From positions 1 through 46,498 of the forward strand of contig JAJYYI010000048.1 of the NCBI GenBank assembly GCA_021801125.1: a stretch of DNA of 46,498 nt, in the 5' to 3' direction. Source of the DNA: Deltaproteobacteria bacterium (GTDB lineage Bacteria; Desulfobacterota; Binatia; Binatales; Binataceae). Shown here in pieces: positions 17,029 to 26,394 of the stretch (within the stretch, counting starts at the first letter, position 1; each line of letters opens with the position of its first letter). The notes under the pieces are model-generated. The model had not been told where the DNA came from. It did not search any database and worked only from the letters and a program-made list of their open reading frames with translations. The position numbers and the translations under genes were made by a program.

Positions 17029-18180
17029 ATGCGAGCGTTCGCAAATAGAGCCGGACGCAATGAAGTCCGGTTTGATCGCCGACCGGACGCCACCCTGATG
17101 GTCGAGCTAATGGGTTCCTGGCGCCTCGGGAATGCGCTGCCGCCTGCGACCGAGATAGACCGACAACTGAAGTCGGACGGCCGCTTGCGCCGAGTGGCAT
17201 TCGACTCGACCCAGCTTGGCGCTTGGGACACAAGCCTGCTTGCCTTCGTCGTGCGGATAATCAGGTCAGGTTCCGCGCGTGGAATCGAGATCGACTCAAG
17301 CGGCTTGCCCGAGGGGGTCCAGCACTTGCTCCGGCTGGTCGAGAGCAAGCCGTCGCGTTCGACTTCCGAGGCGGTTTCGCGCTGGCGCGCCATGCTCCAC
17401 AACCTAGGAACCGCAACACTTAGCTTTTTCGAGGCCGGCTTAAGTCTGTTCGACTTTGTCGGCTTAACCGTACTCGCCTTCCTCAAGCTCCTGACCGGGC
17501 GAGCACGGATGCGCTTTTCGGACTTGATGTTTCAGGTGCAGGCGTGTGGCGTTCAAGCGTTGGGAATCCTAAGCCTTATCAGCTTTTTGGTTGGTACGAT
17601 TCTCGCTTTTATGGGCGCCGTGCAGTTGCGCCAGTTCGGCGCGTCGATCTACATAGCCGATTTAGTGGGCATCGGCATCGCGCGCGACATGGGCGCGATG
17701 ATGACAGCGATTATCATGGCAGGCCGCACGGGCGCGGCTTATGCCGCCGAATTGGGTTCGATGAAGGTCTCCGAAGAGATCGACGCGCTCTCGACGATGG
17801 GTATTTCGCCTATTGAGTTTTTGGTTTTGCCACGCCTAATCGCGCTCGTGATGATGATGCCGCTTTTGTGCTTGTATGCCGATTTTCTCGGAATGCTGGG
17901 TGGGTCGGCTGTGGCCGCCACGGTGTTGAACATTTCTTTTGTCAGCTATTTCGGACGCACAGCCGCCGCTGTGTCCCTCGTGAGCTTTTTAGGCGGGTTG
18001 TTCAAGGCGACGATTTACGGTGTGCTGGTGGCTGTGGCCGGGTGCTGGCGTGGTTTCGAGGCGCAAGCGGGTTCTTCGGCCGTTGGAGAGGCGGCTACGG
18101 CCGCGGTGGTCGATTCGATCGTATGGGTGGTCACCGCGTGCGGACTTTTCGCCGTGATTTTTAACGTGATGCACTTGTGA
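17029..18180 (+). CDS. mlaE: MlaE-like ABC permease with fused N-terminal STAS domain
   Basis: The 383-residue protein has two parts. Residues about 20-105 resemble a STAS domain (LMVELMGSWRLG, then RRVAFDSTQLGAWDTSLLAFVVRII), the fold of MlaB, which in E. coli is a separate subunit. Residues about 120-383 are the MlaE permease: QVQACGVQALGILSLISFLVGTILAFMGAVQLRQFGA, then DMGAMMTAIIMAGRTGAAYAAELGSMKVSEEIDAL and five to six hydrophobic helices. The complex sits in the inner membrane and moves phospholipids or other lipids between the inner membrane and the periplasmic MCE protein. It is the first of four tightly linked genes. A TTG lies directly before the ATG used here. Confidence 0.9.
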   Translation: MRAFANRAGRNEVRFDRRPDATLMVELMGSWRLGNALPPATEIDRQLKSDGRLRRVAFDSTQLGAWDTSLLAFVVRIIRSGSARGIEIDSSGLPEGVQHLLRLVESKPSRSTSEAVSRWRAMLHNLGTATLSFFEAGLSLFDFVGLTVLAFLKLLTGRARMRFSDLMFQVQACGVQALGILSLISFLVGTILAFMGAVQLRQFGASIYIADLVGIGIARDMGAMMTAIIMAGRTGAAYAAELGSMKVSEEIDALSTMGISPIEFLVLPRLIALVMMMPLLCLYADFLGMLGGSAVAATVLNISFVSYFGRTAAAVSLVSFLGGLFKATIYGVLVAVAGCWRGFEAQAGSSAVGEAATAAVVDSIVWVVTACGLFAVIFNVMHL

Positions 18181-18218
18181 CCCTGGAGACATCTTGAAGT
18201 GACAGAGCGCCCGGGTCG

Positions 18219-19025
18219 ATGCCCATGCAACAGACCACCGAGCAATTGGATTCATCCGCGCCCCATATCGAGGTGCGAGATTTGACCATGGCCTACGGCG
18301 ACCGTGTGGTTCTGACGGACATCAACTTTTCCGTAAGGCGTGGCGAAATCTTCATCATCATGGGAGGCAGCGGCTGCGGCAAAAGCACTCTGTTGCGTCA
18401 CATGGTAGGGCTGATCCGGCCCGCCAAGGGTGAAATTCTTTACAACGGCGTAAGCTTTACTGACTCCGATCCGCGTACGCGGGACGCCATCGTGCGGCGC
18501 TTTGGGATACTTTACCAGGGCGGAGCTTTATGGAGTTCGATGACTCTTGCGGAGAATGTAGGCTTGCCTCTCGCGGAGTTTACCCTTTTAAGGCCGGATG
18601 AGATTCGCGAGATCGTTTCGCTCAAGCTGGCGATGGTCGGGCTAAAGGGGTTCGAGGACTTCTATCCGAGCGAGCTGAGCGGCGGCATGCGCAAGCGCGG
18701 CGGCTTAGCCCGAGCGATCGCACTTGACCCGGAAATACTGTTTTTTGACGAGCCGACTTCGGGACTCGATCCGCTGAGCGCGCGGCTGTTCGACGACCTC
18801 ATATTGGAGTTGCGTGCGAGCCTCGGCGCCACGGTTGTCGTGGTGTCGCATGAGCTCGCCAGCATCTTCGCGATCGGCGACGATAGCCTGTTCCTGGATG
18901 CCGGTAGCCGCACGGCTATCGCGCAGGGGAATCCCAGAGAGCTGTTGGAAAAGTGCGAAGACCCTCGGGTGCGCCGCTTCCTGACGCGCGGCAAGGAGAC
19001 TGCCAGGGAGGCTAAGAGCGTATGA
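18219..19025 (+). CDS. mlaF: MlaF-like ABC transporter ATPase
   Basis: This is a 268-residue cytoplasmic ATPase of the lipid (Mla/Mkl) subfamily. Walker A is GGSGCGKST (49-57), Q-loop LYQGGAL (Q100), the signature LSGGMRKR (153-160), Walker B ILFFDEPTSGLD (173-184) and the switch histidine in VVVSHEL. The LSGGMRKR form, with M and two basic residues, is typical of Mce/Mla transporters. Its stop overlaps the start of the MCE gene by four bases (ATGA), so the two are co-translated. It would power lipid movement through the MlaE-like permease encoded just upstream. Confidence 0.92.
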   Translation: MPMQQTTEQLDSSAPHIEVRDLTMAYGDRVVLTDINFSVRRGEIFIIMGGSGCGKSTLLRHMVGLIRPAKGEILYNGVSFTDSDPRTRDAIVRRFGILYQGGALWSSMTLAENVGLPLAEFTLLRPDEIREIVSLKLAMVGLKGFEDFYPSELSGGMRKRGGLARAIALDPEILFFDEPTSGLDPLSARLFDDLILELRASLGATVVVVSHELASIFAIGDDSLFLDAGSRTAIAQGNPRELLEKCEDPRVRRFLTRGKETAREAKSV

Positions 19026-20002
19026 GAAAGCGAGTCAGTCCTGCTTTGGTCGGAGCGTTCGTTATAGGCGCGTCAGCGTTAGCCGTCCTAGCGGTGGTGC
19101 TTTTCGGCTCCGGACGCTTTTTCTCTCAAACGCGGCAGTTTGTATGCTACTTTAGCAGCGACGTAACCGGGCTTAGCGTTGGCGCGCCGGTGCGGTTTCA
19201 TGGCGTGCATGTGGGCGCCGTTACCAAGATTTTGCTGAGGTTGAACGTGCCTGGTTACCAGCCGAGCGAATTTATAACAAGTGAAATCCGAGTGCCCGTC
19301 GTCATCGAGCTTTACCTCGACCGCGTCGTCAGCCTGGGAGGCCCCATCGACCTGGGGAAACGGGCGATGCTGCAGGAAATGATCGCGGCCGGTCTGCGCG
19401 CGCAACTTGCCACCGAGAGCTTGGTCACCGGCACACGTTACGTTGCTCTCGACTTTTTCCCCGGTACCCACGTGCATCTCGTTGCGCCCACTAACCGGCG
19501 GTATCCGGAAATACCTACCGTACCGACGGCGATGCAGCAGGTGCAGTTGGCCCTGGAGCGGGTTATCAGGCGGCTGGATCGAATGGACCTGGAACACCTC
19601 GCCAACTCGCTCGTGGCAACCGTCGATGCCGTCAATTCGCTGGTTGAGTCGGGCCAGATCCAACAAACGCTTACGGCCCTGCGCCGCGCAGCCCTAACAC
19701 TGAATGAGACTGCGGTAACTGTGCGAGGGTTCACCACCCAGCTCGGCGGGGTCACCACCCAGCTCAGCGGACAGATTCGCCCGCTGCAAAGAAGCCTGAT
19801 CGATACCTCTAACGCCGCCACTGCCGCGCTCAAAAACGTCCAGACGACATTGGCGCCGGACTCGCCGTTGGTTTACCGGATCAACGAGGCCATGACCCAA
19901 CTAACCGCGGCCGCTCGTTCCGCTCAAGAGCTGGCCGATTACCTGCAGCGTAATCCTTCCGCTCTGGTGCGCGGACGTCCTGCCCCGCGAGAAGAACCAT
20001 GA
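19022..20002 (+). CDS. mlaD: MlaD-like MCE-domain substrate-binding protein
   Basis: The 326-residue protein has one N-terminal membrane helix (ALVGAFVIGASALAVLAVVLF), then an MCE domain at about 36-120. The domain is recognised by FSSDVTGLSVGAPVRFHGVHVGAVTKI, by VPVVIELYLD, and by the loop GLRAQLATESLVTGTRYVALDFFPG. A long helical or coiled-coil tail follows (about 165-310). The MCE domain forms a hexameric ring in the periplasm that passes lipids. The tail is longer than in E. coli MlaD and more like PqiB/Mce-type proteins, so the protein may reach further across the periplasm. ATGA overlaps link it to the genes on both sides. Confidence 0.9.
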   Translation: MRKRVSPALVGAFVIGASALAVLAVVLFGSGRFFSQTRQFVCYFSSDVTGLSVGAPVRFHGVHVGAVTKILLRLNVPGYQPSEFITSEIRVPVVIELYLDRVVSLGGPIDLGKRAMLQEMIAAGLRAQLATESLVTGTRYVALDFFPGTHVHLVAPTNRRYPEIPTVPTAMQQVQLALERVIRRLDRMDLEHLANSLVATVDAVNSLVESGQIQQTLTALRRAALTLNETAVTVRGFTTQLGGVTTQLSGQIRPLQRSLIDTSNAATAALKNVQTTLAPDSPLVYRINEAMTQLTAAARSAQELADYLQRNPSALVRGRPAPREEP

Positions 20003-20664
20003 AGGATGCGCTCGGATCGTCTGCCGGACGCTCTGGGGCCAGCTTTTGGAAAGTCCCAGCGCTTCTGGCAGTTTGTTTTGGTACGCTTTGGGGATGCAGT
20101 ATTCTGGAACCCCAGCCGAACTTTTCCCGCTTTTTCATCCTGACGCCCATCAAGGCGGAGAGTACCGGCATGGCGAGCGCGGCAGGTCTCTCCGTCGGAC
20201 TTGGCCCGATCCACTTCCCCGACTATCTCAAGCGGACTCAGGTCGTGACGCGAACCGGGCCCAACAGCGTGCACGTATCGGAGAGGGACGAATGGGCGGC
20301 GCCGCTGGATGCGAGCTTTCGTCAAGTGATGGCGATAAACCTGTCGCGCCTTCTCAACACCGAAAAGATAGTACCCTTCCCCTGGTACAGTTCGACCCAT
20401 ATCGATTACCAGGTCGAGATGTACGTCGATCGTTTCGACGCTGATACCGCCGGTACTGCCCATCTGGCGGTGCGTTGGGCCGTGCGCGACGCGCTTGGGC
20501 ACACCGTCGTCTCGCGGTCGTCGGATTTGACCGCGCAAGCCGCGGACGCGAGCAGCGCAGCGGGGGCAAACGCCCTTAGTCAGCTGCTCGGAAGGTTCAG
20601 CCAGGAAATTGCCGGCGTGATTGGCCAAGTCTACGTTGGCCTGAGACAGCGCGGGCGCTCGTAA
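19999..20664 (+). CDS. PqiC-like ABC-type transport auxiliary lipoprotein
   Basis: The 221-residue product has a lipoprotein signal peptide ending LWGC (Cys about residue 34) and the mature start SILEPQPNFSRFFILTPI. It is followed by VGLGPIHFPDYLKRTQVVTRTG and by SERDEWAAPLDASFRQVMAINLSRLLNT, the pattern of the ABC-type transport auxiliary lipoprotein family (PqiC and relatives). These are outer-membrane lipoproteins that dock MCE-type systems. It completes the operon and overlaps the MCE gene by four bases. No MlaC-type periplasmic carrier is encoded here, which suits a bridge-type rather than shuttle-type system. That last point is inference. Confidence 0.85.
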   Translation: MKDALGSSAGRSGASFWKVPALLAVCFGTLWGCSILEPQPNFSRFFILTPIKAESTGMASAAGLSVGLGPIHFPDYLKRTQVVTRTGPNSVHVSERDEWAAPLDASFRQVMAINLSRLLNTEKIVPFPWYSSTHIDYQVEMYVDRFDADTAGTAHLAVRWAVRDALGHTVVSRSSDLTAQAADASSAAGANALSQLLGRFSQEIAGVIGQVYVGLRQRGRS

Positions 20665-20819
20665 CGTTGCGACCGCTCGCATGCCCACAGCCGTCAGTGC
20701 AGCTTACTAGGCTGACGCAGCGACGAGACGCCGCTTTGCCAAGGCGGGTAAAAGACAAGCGTGCTTGCACCGATGAAACGAACGCGAAGGCTTGTGGCCA
20801 CGGTTTCGCGCGCTGAAGC

Positions 20820-22412
20820 CTAGTGGCCGCCCGCACCCGCCGCGGAGGTCGTGCGCCTGAGAAGTAGAAAGCCGGGGATGCAGATGAACGTCATCCCGGC
20901 CAGCATCCGGTAGATGTCGGTGTACGTCAGCAGCGAGGCTTGTGCCTGGACCGTTCCATAGACCAGGCCAAGCGCCTGCTTTTGACCGGTGGCCAATTGC
21001 CGCGTGATGTCGAACAAGGGCGAACCCGGGGCGTGAAATCCCTGATGGGTTAACCGCCACGCGTCAAACAAGCTTACGTGCCCCACCAAGTAAGACTGAT
21101 GAACCTGCTCGAGGCTCTCGAGCAGGTTGCTAACCGTAGAGACGCCCACCGCGGCGCCGGTGTTGCGTACCATATTGTACAGGCTTGCGGCGTAACCCAT
21201 GCGCTCGCGCGGCACGCATGAAAGCGACGTCGCGGAGAGCACCGGGAAGAGCATGCCGGCGCCGAAACCGTAGAGCATAATCGAAGAGATCATCGCCCGC
21301 ATGCTGAGGTCGAGGTTCCACAGGGACATTTTCAGGGTGGCCAGCGTCAGGCAGAGGAAGCCGATCCCCACGAGCGGACGCGTATCCAAACCGCGGCGCG
21401 AGAGTTGTGCCGTGATGAGCAGGCCGATCGTCGTCGTGATTCCGCGCGGAGCGACGGTTCTGCCCGCGGCCCAGGCGTCGTAACCCATCAGTTCCTGGGT
21501 GTACAGCGGGTTGAGCAAATTAACCCCGAATAACGAAATGTACAATGCCACCGCCAGCACGACCGCCACGGCGAAAGTAGGCAGCCCCATGATGCGCAAG
21601 TCCAGGATTGGGTGAGAGAAACGTAGTTCGTGGATTATCAGCAGGACCATCGCGACACCCGAAATCGCTGCGAACCAACAGACCCACGAGGCGGCAAACC
21701 AATCCGAGCGCTGTCCGCGGTCAAGCACAATCTGCAAGAGCCCGAGCCACAGGACCAGAAGGATGATGCCGACGTAGTCGGTCCGCGTTCGGCTCGTCTG
21801 ACCGCGCAGGTAAGGCGGATCTTCGACGAAAAAATAAGCCATCACCGCGGCTATCAGGCCGGTCGGTAGATTAACGTAAAAGTTCCAGCGCCACGACCAG
21901 TTCACCGTTATCCAGCCGCCCAAGGTGGGTCCCATGATCGGCGCGAACATCAACCCGATGCCCCAAACCGCCATCGCCAGGCCTTGCTCGGCGGGCGGAA
22001 AGGTTTCCATCAGGATCGCCTGCGACGAAGGAATCATGGCTGCGCCCGCGGCGCCCTGCAGCAGGCGAAAGATCACGATTTCCGTCAACGACTGCGCCGC
22101 CCCGCAAAGGCCGGAGGCCATAACGAACACTACCACCGACGCAAGAAAGTAGCGCTTGCGTCCGAAGCGAGAGGAAATCCATCCAGTCATCGGAATCATG
22201 ATGCCGTTGGATACGAGGTAACTGGTCAGCACCCAGGTGATCTCGTCACGACTGGCCGCGAAGCTACCCTGCATATAGGGCAAAGCGACGTTGACGATCG
22301 TGGTGTCGAGCACCTCGAGCGTGGCCCCCAACATGACGGCCATTGCCACCAACCACTTGCGTGCTGACGACCTGTCTTGCTGCGAGGCGGTATTAGAAGC
22401 GACGGCGGACAT
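20820..22412 (-). CDS. DHA2-family MFS multidrug efflux protein (EmrB/QacA type)
   Basis: The 530-residue protein has 14 predicted membrane helices. TM1 carries the DHA2 motif LEVLDTTIVNVALPYMQGSF with the conserved aspartate. The loop motif GWISSRFGRKRYF (motif A) and RLLQGAAGAAMIPSSQAIL (motif B/C-like) are clear. MNPTLGGW appears as IMGPTLGGWITVNWSWRWNFYVNLPTG, the strongly conserved DHA2 segment. It exports drugs or other amphipathic compounds by proton antiport. No EmrA-type periplasmic adaptor gene is adjacent. The gene runs towards the Mla-type operon and is probably transcribed alone. Confidence 0.9.
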   Translation of the reverse strand: MSAVASNTASQQDRSSARKWLVAMAVMLGATLEVLDTTIVNVALPYMQGSFAASRDEITWVLTSYLVSNGIMIPMTGWISSRFGRKRYFLASVVVFVMASGLCGAAQSLTEIVIFRLLQGAAGAAMIPSSQAILMETFPPAEQGLAMAVWGIGLMFAPIMGPTLGGWITVNWSWRWNFYVNLPTGLIAAVMAYFFVEDPPYLRGQTSRTRTDYVGIILLVLWLGLLQIVLDRGQRSDWFAASWVCWFAAISGVAMVLLIIHELRFSHPILDLRIMGLPTFAVAVVLAVALYISLFGVNLLNPLYTQELMGYDAWAAGRTVAPRGITTTIGLLITAQLSRRGLDTRPLVGIGFLCLTLATLKMSLWNLDLSMRAMISSIMLYGFGAGMLFPVLSATSLSCVPRERMGYAASLYNMVRNTGAAVGVSTVSNLLESLEQVHQSYLVGHVSLFDAWRLTHQGFHAPGSPLFDITRQLATGQKQALGLVYGTVQAQASLLTYTDIYRMLAGMTFICIPGFLLLRRTTSAAGAGGH

Positions 22413-22673
22413 CTCTATCTTGGGCAGACACGCCGAATGCTCGAGCCGGCCGACCGGCGATTTCTCTGAAGCAAGTCGCGCCGAAGTGTCTGATGCGCGT
22501 CGCCGCCGTTGCCGGAAACCGCTCCGAGGCGGCGCGCGGTCGGGCGTCTGCGCGTCCTTAAAGCCTAATTATACGTATGCCGGAGGCGCACTAAAACGCC
22601 GAGCTTATCGGCACGCGGCTGCGCCCTCAGGAAGTTGTGTTCCAGCGTCAGTGATAAATCAGTTTTTGCGGAG

Positions 22674-23915
22674 TCAGTTGTAAGCTTCGAGTTGCTTGCC
22701 ACGGGTCTCCGGCAGTCGGAGCGCGGCTAAAATCAACACCGCGTAGGCAATGATGGCGAAGACGCCAATCGCTTGGCCCAACGGCATCCACGCGCTCAGG
22801 TAGCCGACGAGCGCGGGGAACAAGGCGCCGATGCCACGCCCGAAATTATAGGAGAAGCCCTGACCCGAGCCGCGTACACGGCTCGGGAAAAGCTCAGTGA
22901 GAAACGGCCCCATGCCGCTAAAGATGCCCGAGGCGAAAAACCCGAGCGGCAGACCGAGCACAAGCATCGCTCCATTGCTCACCGGTAAGGAGGTGTACAG
23001 CAACACAATCAACGCCGAACCGATTGCGAAAAGAAAAAATGTGCGCCGGCGTCCGATGCCGTCGGTCAGATAGGCCGCGCTGAGATAGCCGGCCGCTGAG
23101 CCGACGATAATCACCGCCAGGTAGGCGCCGGTGTTGAAGACCGACAGATGGTGCACGGTCTTGAGATAGGTCGGCAGCCAGATCGTCAGCGCGTAATAGC
23201 CGCCCATCGCACCCGTGACCAAGAGCGCCGCCAGAACCGTCGTTGCCAGAAGGGCTGGATGGAAAATCTCGAAGAAGTTCACCTGTTCGTTGCGCGCGGC
23301 TACTTCACGCCGCGTCGCTTCGAAGACTTGCGGTTCATTCACGTAACGTTGAATGTAAATCACCAATACCGCCGGCGACAGTCCCAAGAAGAACATCACC
23401 CTCCAGGCCCAATCAAGCGGAAGCGCGCTGAAAACAACCGTATAGGCGATAGCGGCGGCGCCCCAGCCTACCGCCCATCCCCCTTGAACCACGCCTACCG
23501 CTTTACCGCGATGGGAGGCTGCGATCACTTCTCCCATCAGGACCGCGCCCGCGGCCCATTCGCCACCGAAACCCAAGCCTTGCAGGCCGCGTACGAGCAG
23601 CAACTGCCAGAACGAATGGGTAAGCCCGCTGAGGAAAGTGAACGAGGCGTACCAGAGAATCGTCACCTGCAGCACGCGCACGCGCCCAAAGCGATCACTG
23701 AGCATCCCGGCGATCCAGCCGCCTAGCGCTGACAGCAAAAGCGCGGCCGTACCGAGCACCCCGGCCTCGCTATTGCTGAGCTTCCACAATCCGATGAGCG
23801 CCGGCATGACGAAGCTGTAGATTTGCACATCCATCCCGTCGAGCGCCCACCCGCCGAAGCACGCCCAGAATACCCGACGTTCCTCGGTGGAAAGCCCCTT
23901 GAACCATCCAGGCAT
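22674..23915 (-). CDS. MFS transporter, sugar/aromatic acid:H+ symporter type
   Basis: The 413 residues make 12 helices. The N-terminus FWACFGGWALDGMDVQIYSFVMPAL carries the aspartates typical of the AAHS/NanT-like branch of the MFS. Motif A is GMLSDRFGRVRVL, and LQGLGFGGEWAAGAVLMGEVI is the branch-specific TM4-TM5 segment. Members import aromatic acids, sialic acid or other organic acids by proton symport. The exact substrate cannot be read from the sequence. The start at 23915 has a G-rich ribosome binding site just upstream. The neighbouring DHA2 exporter gene runs in the same direction, with 261 bases between. Confidence 0.85.
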   Translation of the reverse strand: MPGWFKGLSTEERRVFWACFGGWALDGMDVQIYSFVMPALIGLWKLSNSEAGVLGTAALLLSALGGWIAGMLSDRFGRVRVLQVTILWYASFTFLSGLTHSFWQLLLVRGLQGLGFGGEWAAGAVLMGEVIAASHRGKAVGVVQGGWAVGWGAAAIAYTVVFSALPLDWAWRVMFFLGLSPAVLVIYIQRYVNEPQVFEATRREVAARNEQVNFFEIFHPALLATTVLAALLVTGAMGGYYALTIWLPTYLKTVHHLSVFNTGAYLAVIIVGSAAGYLSAAYLTDGIGRRRTFFLFAIGSALIVLLYTSLPVSNGAMLVLGLPLGFFASGIFSGMGPFLTELFPSRVRGSGQGFSYNFGRGIGALFPALVGYLSAWMPLGQAIGVFAIIAYAVLILAALRLPETRGKQLEAYN

Positions 23916-24065
23916 AAGAACCCCCTATCGCCGGACGATTGTGCCCTAAAATGCTGGCAGCTTTAGGCAGAAGCGTAAAGTGACGGAGCGCGAGCACGCC
24001 AATCGCGGCGCGCCGTCCACGAGGGCTTCACGCGCGTACAGTTTCACGCGCCGGTTGGCGCGGTG

Positions 24066-24135
24066 TCGTCGCCGTCTCGAGTTTCGACGGCGAGACCGAA
24101 TTTATTTTCGGCGCGGCGCGCGGGTTGCGCCGCGC
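24066..24135. terminator. Two hairpins between the MBL and MFS genes
   Basis: CGCCGTC and GACGGCG form one stem near 24070-24092. GCGCGGCGC at 24111-24119 pairs with GCGCCGCGC at 24127-24135 around a 7-base loop. They lie just past the stop of the reverse-strand MBL hydrolase gene. No strong T tract is visible, so they may be only RNA-stabilising structures. Confidence 0.4.
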
Positions 24136-24150
24136 GGTTATCCACCCGAG

Positions 24151-25146
24151 CTAGGTAGCTTCGAACAGCACGCGGTCGTCTTGCTCGATCTTGCGCGCCT
24201 TGCCTTCGACAGAGGCCAGCTCCAGATGAGCCAGCGTCTCGCAGGTGGCGGCGATGACATGAAAAGCTGGGCGCTCCTGGTCGCCAAAGACTCGTTCGGC
24301 AACGTCGAACGCCGTCCGCGGGCGCTCCTGGATGAGGTCGAGCATCCTCTGCTGGCGGTGGCGATGATGGTCGAGCAACTGATCGACGCGATGTCGCAGG
24401 TCTACGTACGGGTCACCATGGGCGGGCAGTACCAGCTTGGCCGGTAGGTTCTGCACTTTGCGCTGCGACGCCAGGAAATCGCCAAGAGGATTCGGCGAGC
24501 CTTCCGGATAAAGCCCCACATGGGGCGTAATCTTCGGCAGCAGGTGATCGCCGGCGATAAGCGCCTGCTCCCTTTCAAGATAGAGCACGCAATGGCCGTC
24601 CGAGTGCCCAGGCGTCCATATGACCCTCAGCCGGCGCGTTCCGATGTCGAGCACGTCCCCATCCTCGAGGAACCCGTCGGGTTCGAGCACGGGGCTATAG
24701 GCGTCGGTCCCCATCCAGCTCGGCCGGATCGCATGAGGCGGATAACGGTGTAGTGGAAAGCCGTGCGAGGTGAAGAAAGCCATTGATTGCGGCCGGTCGA
24801 CGAGCGGGACCGACATTAGCGAGACCATTCGCTGCGCGCGCATCGCGTCTTGCCGATGTATATAGACCCGCGCGCCGCTGCGCTCTCGCAGCGGTGCGGA
24901 AGCGCCGAAATGGTCCACGTGATGGTGGGTTGCGAGGATAAAATCAAGATCTTCGAGCCGGCGGCCAACGCTCTCGAATGCAGCGCTAAGCACGCTCACA
25001 CTCCGCGGCGTGTTAATTCCCGTGTCGACCAGCAGCAGGGCTTGCGAGCAGTCGATGAGAAAAACGTTCACCAGCGAGGGCCGCATCGGTAATGGCAGGG
25101 TGATCTCGTAGATGCCGCTGAGAACCTCGACGATTTTAGTCTCCAT
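24151..25146 (-). CDS. MBL-fold metallo-hydrolase
   Basis: The 331-residue protein has the zinc-binding motif HxHxDH in ATHHHVDHF (His74, His76, Asp78, His79). Further metal ligands lie in WTPGHSDGH and AGDHLLP, and in the late LPAHGDP. This is the glyoxalase II / lactonase / acyl-hydrolase branch of the metallo-beta-lactamase fold, with a C-terminal helical region (from about 255) of the LACTB2-like type. The natural ester or lactone is unknown. It is transcribed alone. The nearest gene on this strand, an organic acid transporter, is about 240 bases downstream, which allows but does not prove a shared pathway. Confidence 0.85.
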   Translation of the reverse strand: METKIVEVLSGIYEITLPLPMRPSLVNVFLIDCSQALLLVDTGINTPRSVSVLSAAFESVGRRLEDLDFILATHHHVDHFGASAPLRERSGARVYIHRQDAMRAQRMVSLMSVPLVDRPQSMAFFTSHGFPLHRYPPHAIRPSWMGTDAYSPVLEPDGFLEDGDVLDIGTRRLRVIWTPGHSDGHCVLYLEREQALIAGDHLLPKITPHVGLYPEGSPNPLGDFLASQRKVQNLPAKLVLPAHGDPYVDLRHRVDQLLDHHRHRQQRMLDLIQERPRTAFDVAERVFGDQERPAFHVIAATCETLAHLELASVEGKARKIEQDDRVLFEAT

Positions 25147-25648
25147 CGTTTGCTTTACCCAGATCTTCGGTTTGAAGCCTCGCCCGAGGGCTCGGAAAGC
25201 TAGCGCAAATCGCTTCGGCGTGTCGCCGGCGGCTAACAGTTACTCTTATGCGATCCTTTCCTTCCGCTCAACTCGCCTCATGCGCGGGCATTGCGGCAGA
25301 GACAGGGGGCACTGACAAGAACGAGTTATTGCAGGCTGTGCCGCCTTGTCTGTCGCCGTTGTGCCGCCAATCCATGCGTGGCGCGAGAAACCTGCTTGGC
25401 CGGATCGTAAATTCGCTTGCCGATCGGCCGCCTACTGTTCAAAATCGGATTGCGTCGCGGGCGTCGCGCTTGTCAGCCCGCGGCCTCGGCACCCTGCATT
25501 TTACCGGCAGCAAACGCGGGCGATGGTGTTCCGCTTTATCGCCCGATTTGGGGCGTTGTCAGATGTGAACCGCGGAGCTCATCTCGCACAGTGAGGGAAT
25601 AAAGCGCACCCGTAGTCGCGGGGCGATTTGCCAGGGGAGGATCCGCTC
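25147..25648. other. Intergenic region between divergent MBL and GlcG-like genes
   Basis: About 500 bases with only short, unconvincing ORFs. The promoters of both flanking genes should be here. A GGGGAGG at 25634-25640 serves the downstream gene. No RNA gene or repeat was recognised. Confidence 0.5.
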
Positions 25649-26065
25649 ATGGAGAAGGCACGAAAAACGCTGGGCATAACCAGCGACCTAGCGACCAGGA
25701 TGATCGAAAGAGCCGTGGCCAAAGCCCGGGAGATTAAGGTTGCGCTGGCGCTCGCCGTGCTCGACGAAGGAGGGAACCTCAAGGCTTTCTGCCGCATGGA
25801 CGGAGCCCCTGTGTTGTGCTCGGAGATCGCGCAGAACAAAGCGTATACAGCTCTGTTTGGGGTTCCCACGCACGACTTTTATAACCTTATCAAGCACGAT
25901 CCCTCTCTGGTTGCTGGAATCCCTAACATGCCGCGAATCGCGGCGTTCGGCGGCGGCTTTCCAATACGTTTCGAAAACGCTGTTATCGGTGCGATGGGTG
26001 CAAGCGGCGGTTCGGTGGAGCAGGACATGGCGGCGGTTGAAGCGGCGTTGGAGGTGCTCAAATAA
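25649..26065 (+). CDS. GlcG/HbpS family heme-binding-like protein
   Basis: The 138-residue protein matches the GlcG/HbpS (DUF336) family along its whole length. Conserved parts are ITSDLATRMIERAVAKAREI, ALALAVLDEGGNLKAFCRMDGAP, SEIAQNKAYTA and FGGGFPIRFENAVIGAMGASGGSVEQD. Family members bind heme or act next to oxidoreductases, and many are accessory proteins of unknown reaction. A longer frame begins at a TTG at 25628. The ATG at 25649 is preferred because an AGGGGAGG sits 8 bases before it. The gene stands alone between unassigned regions. Confidence 0.85.
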   Translation: MEKARKTLGITSDLATRMIERAVAKAREIKVALALAVLDEGGNLKAFCRMDGAPVLCSEIAQNKAYTALFGVPTHDFYNLIKHDPSLVAGIPNMPRIAAFGGGFPIRFENAVIGAMGASGGSVEQDMAAVEAALEVLK

Positions 26066-26394
26066 CTCGCCTTTTACTTTCCTTATGTGATTAAATTGCT
26101 GAAAGATTACAAAGTGGACCCGCGATTACGGGAATGCTGTCATGCGCGTCCTGCACTGCCTCGGGCAGCGCGGGACGCGTCCCGTAAGCAAAAGACGCCA
26201 TGTGGCCGGCGAAATGGCGTCGCTCGGACTGGTCGTACTCGCGCGATATTGCGGCCGCGGTCGTAGGCCAGTCTGCCGGCCCATCTGCGATTTTCACTTG
26301 CAAGCTCTTGGCCTGGGGTGGAAGGTGTTGCTAACGCGGACTGATTTTCCGCGTTCGGGGGAAGATTCAGGGTTGTCCCTGAGCGAGGTAGCCA
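26066..26394. other. Intergenic region upstream of hpnR
   Basis: About 330 bases without a supported gene. CGGGACGCGTCCCG at 26171-26184 is a perfect 14-base palindrome, a possible protein-binding site but also possible by chance in GC-rich DNA. The hpnR promoter is presumably downstream of it. Confidence 0.4.
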
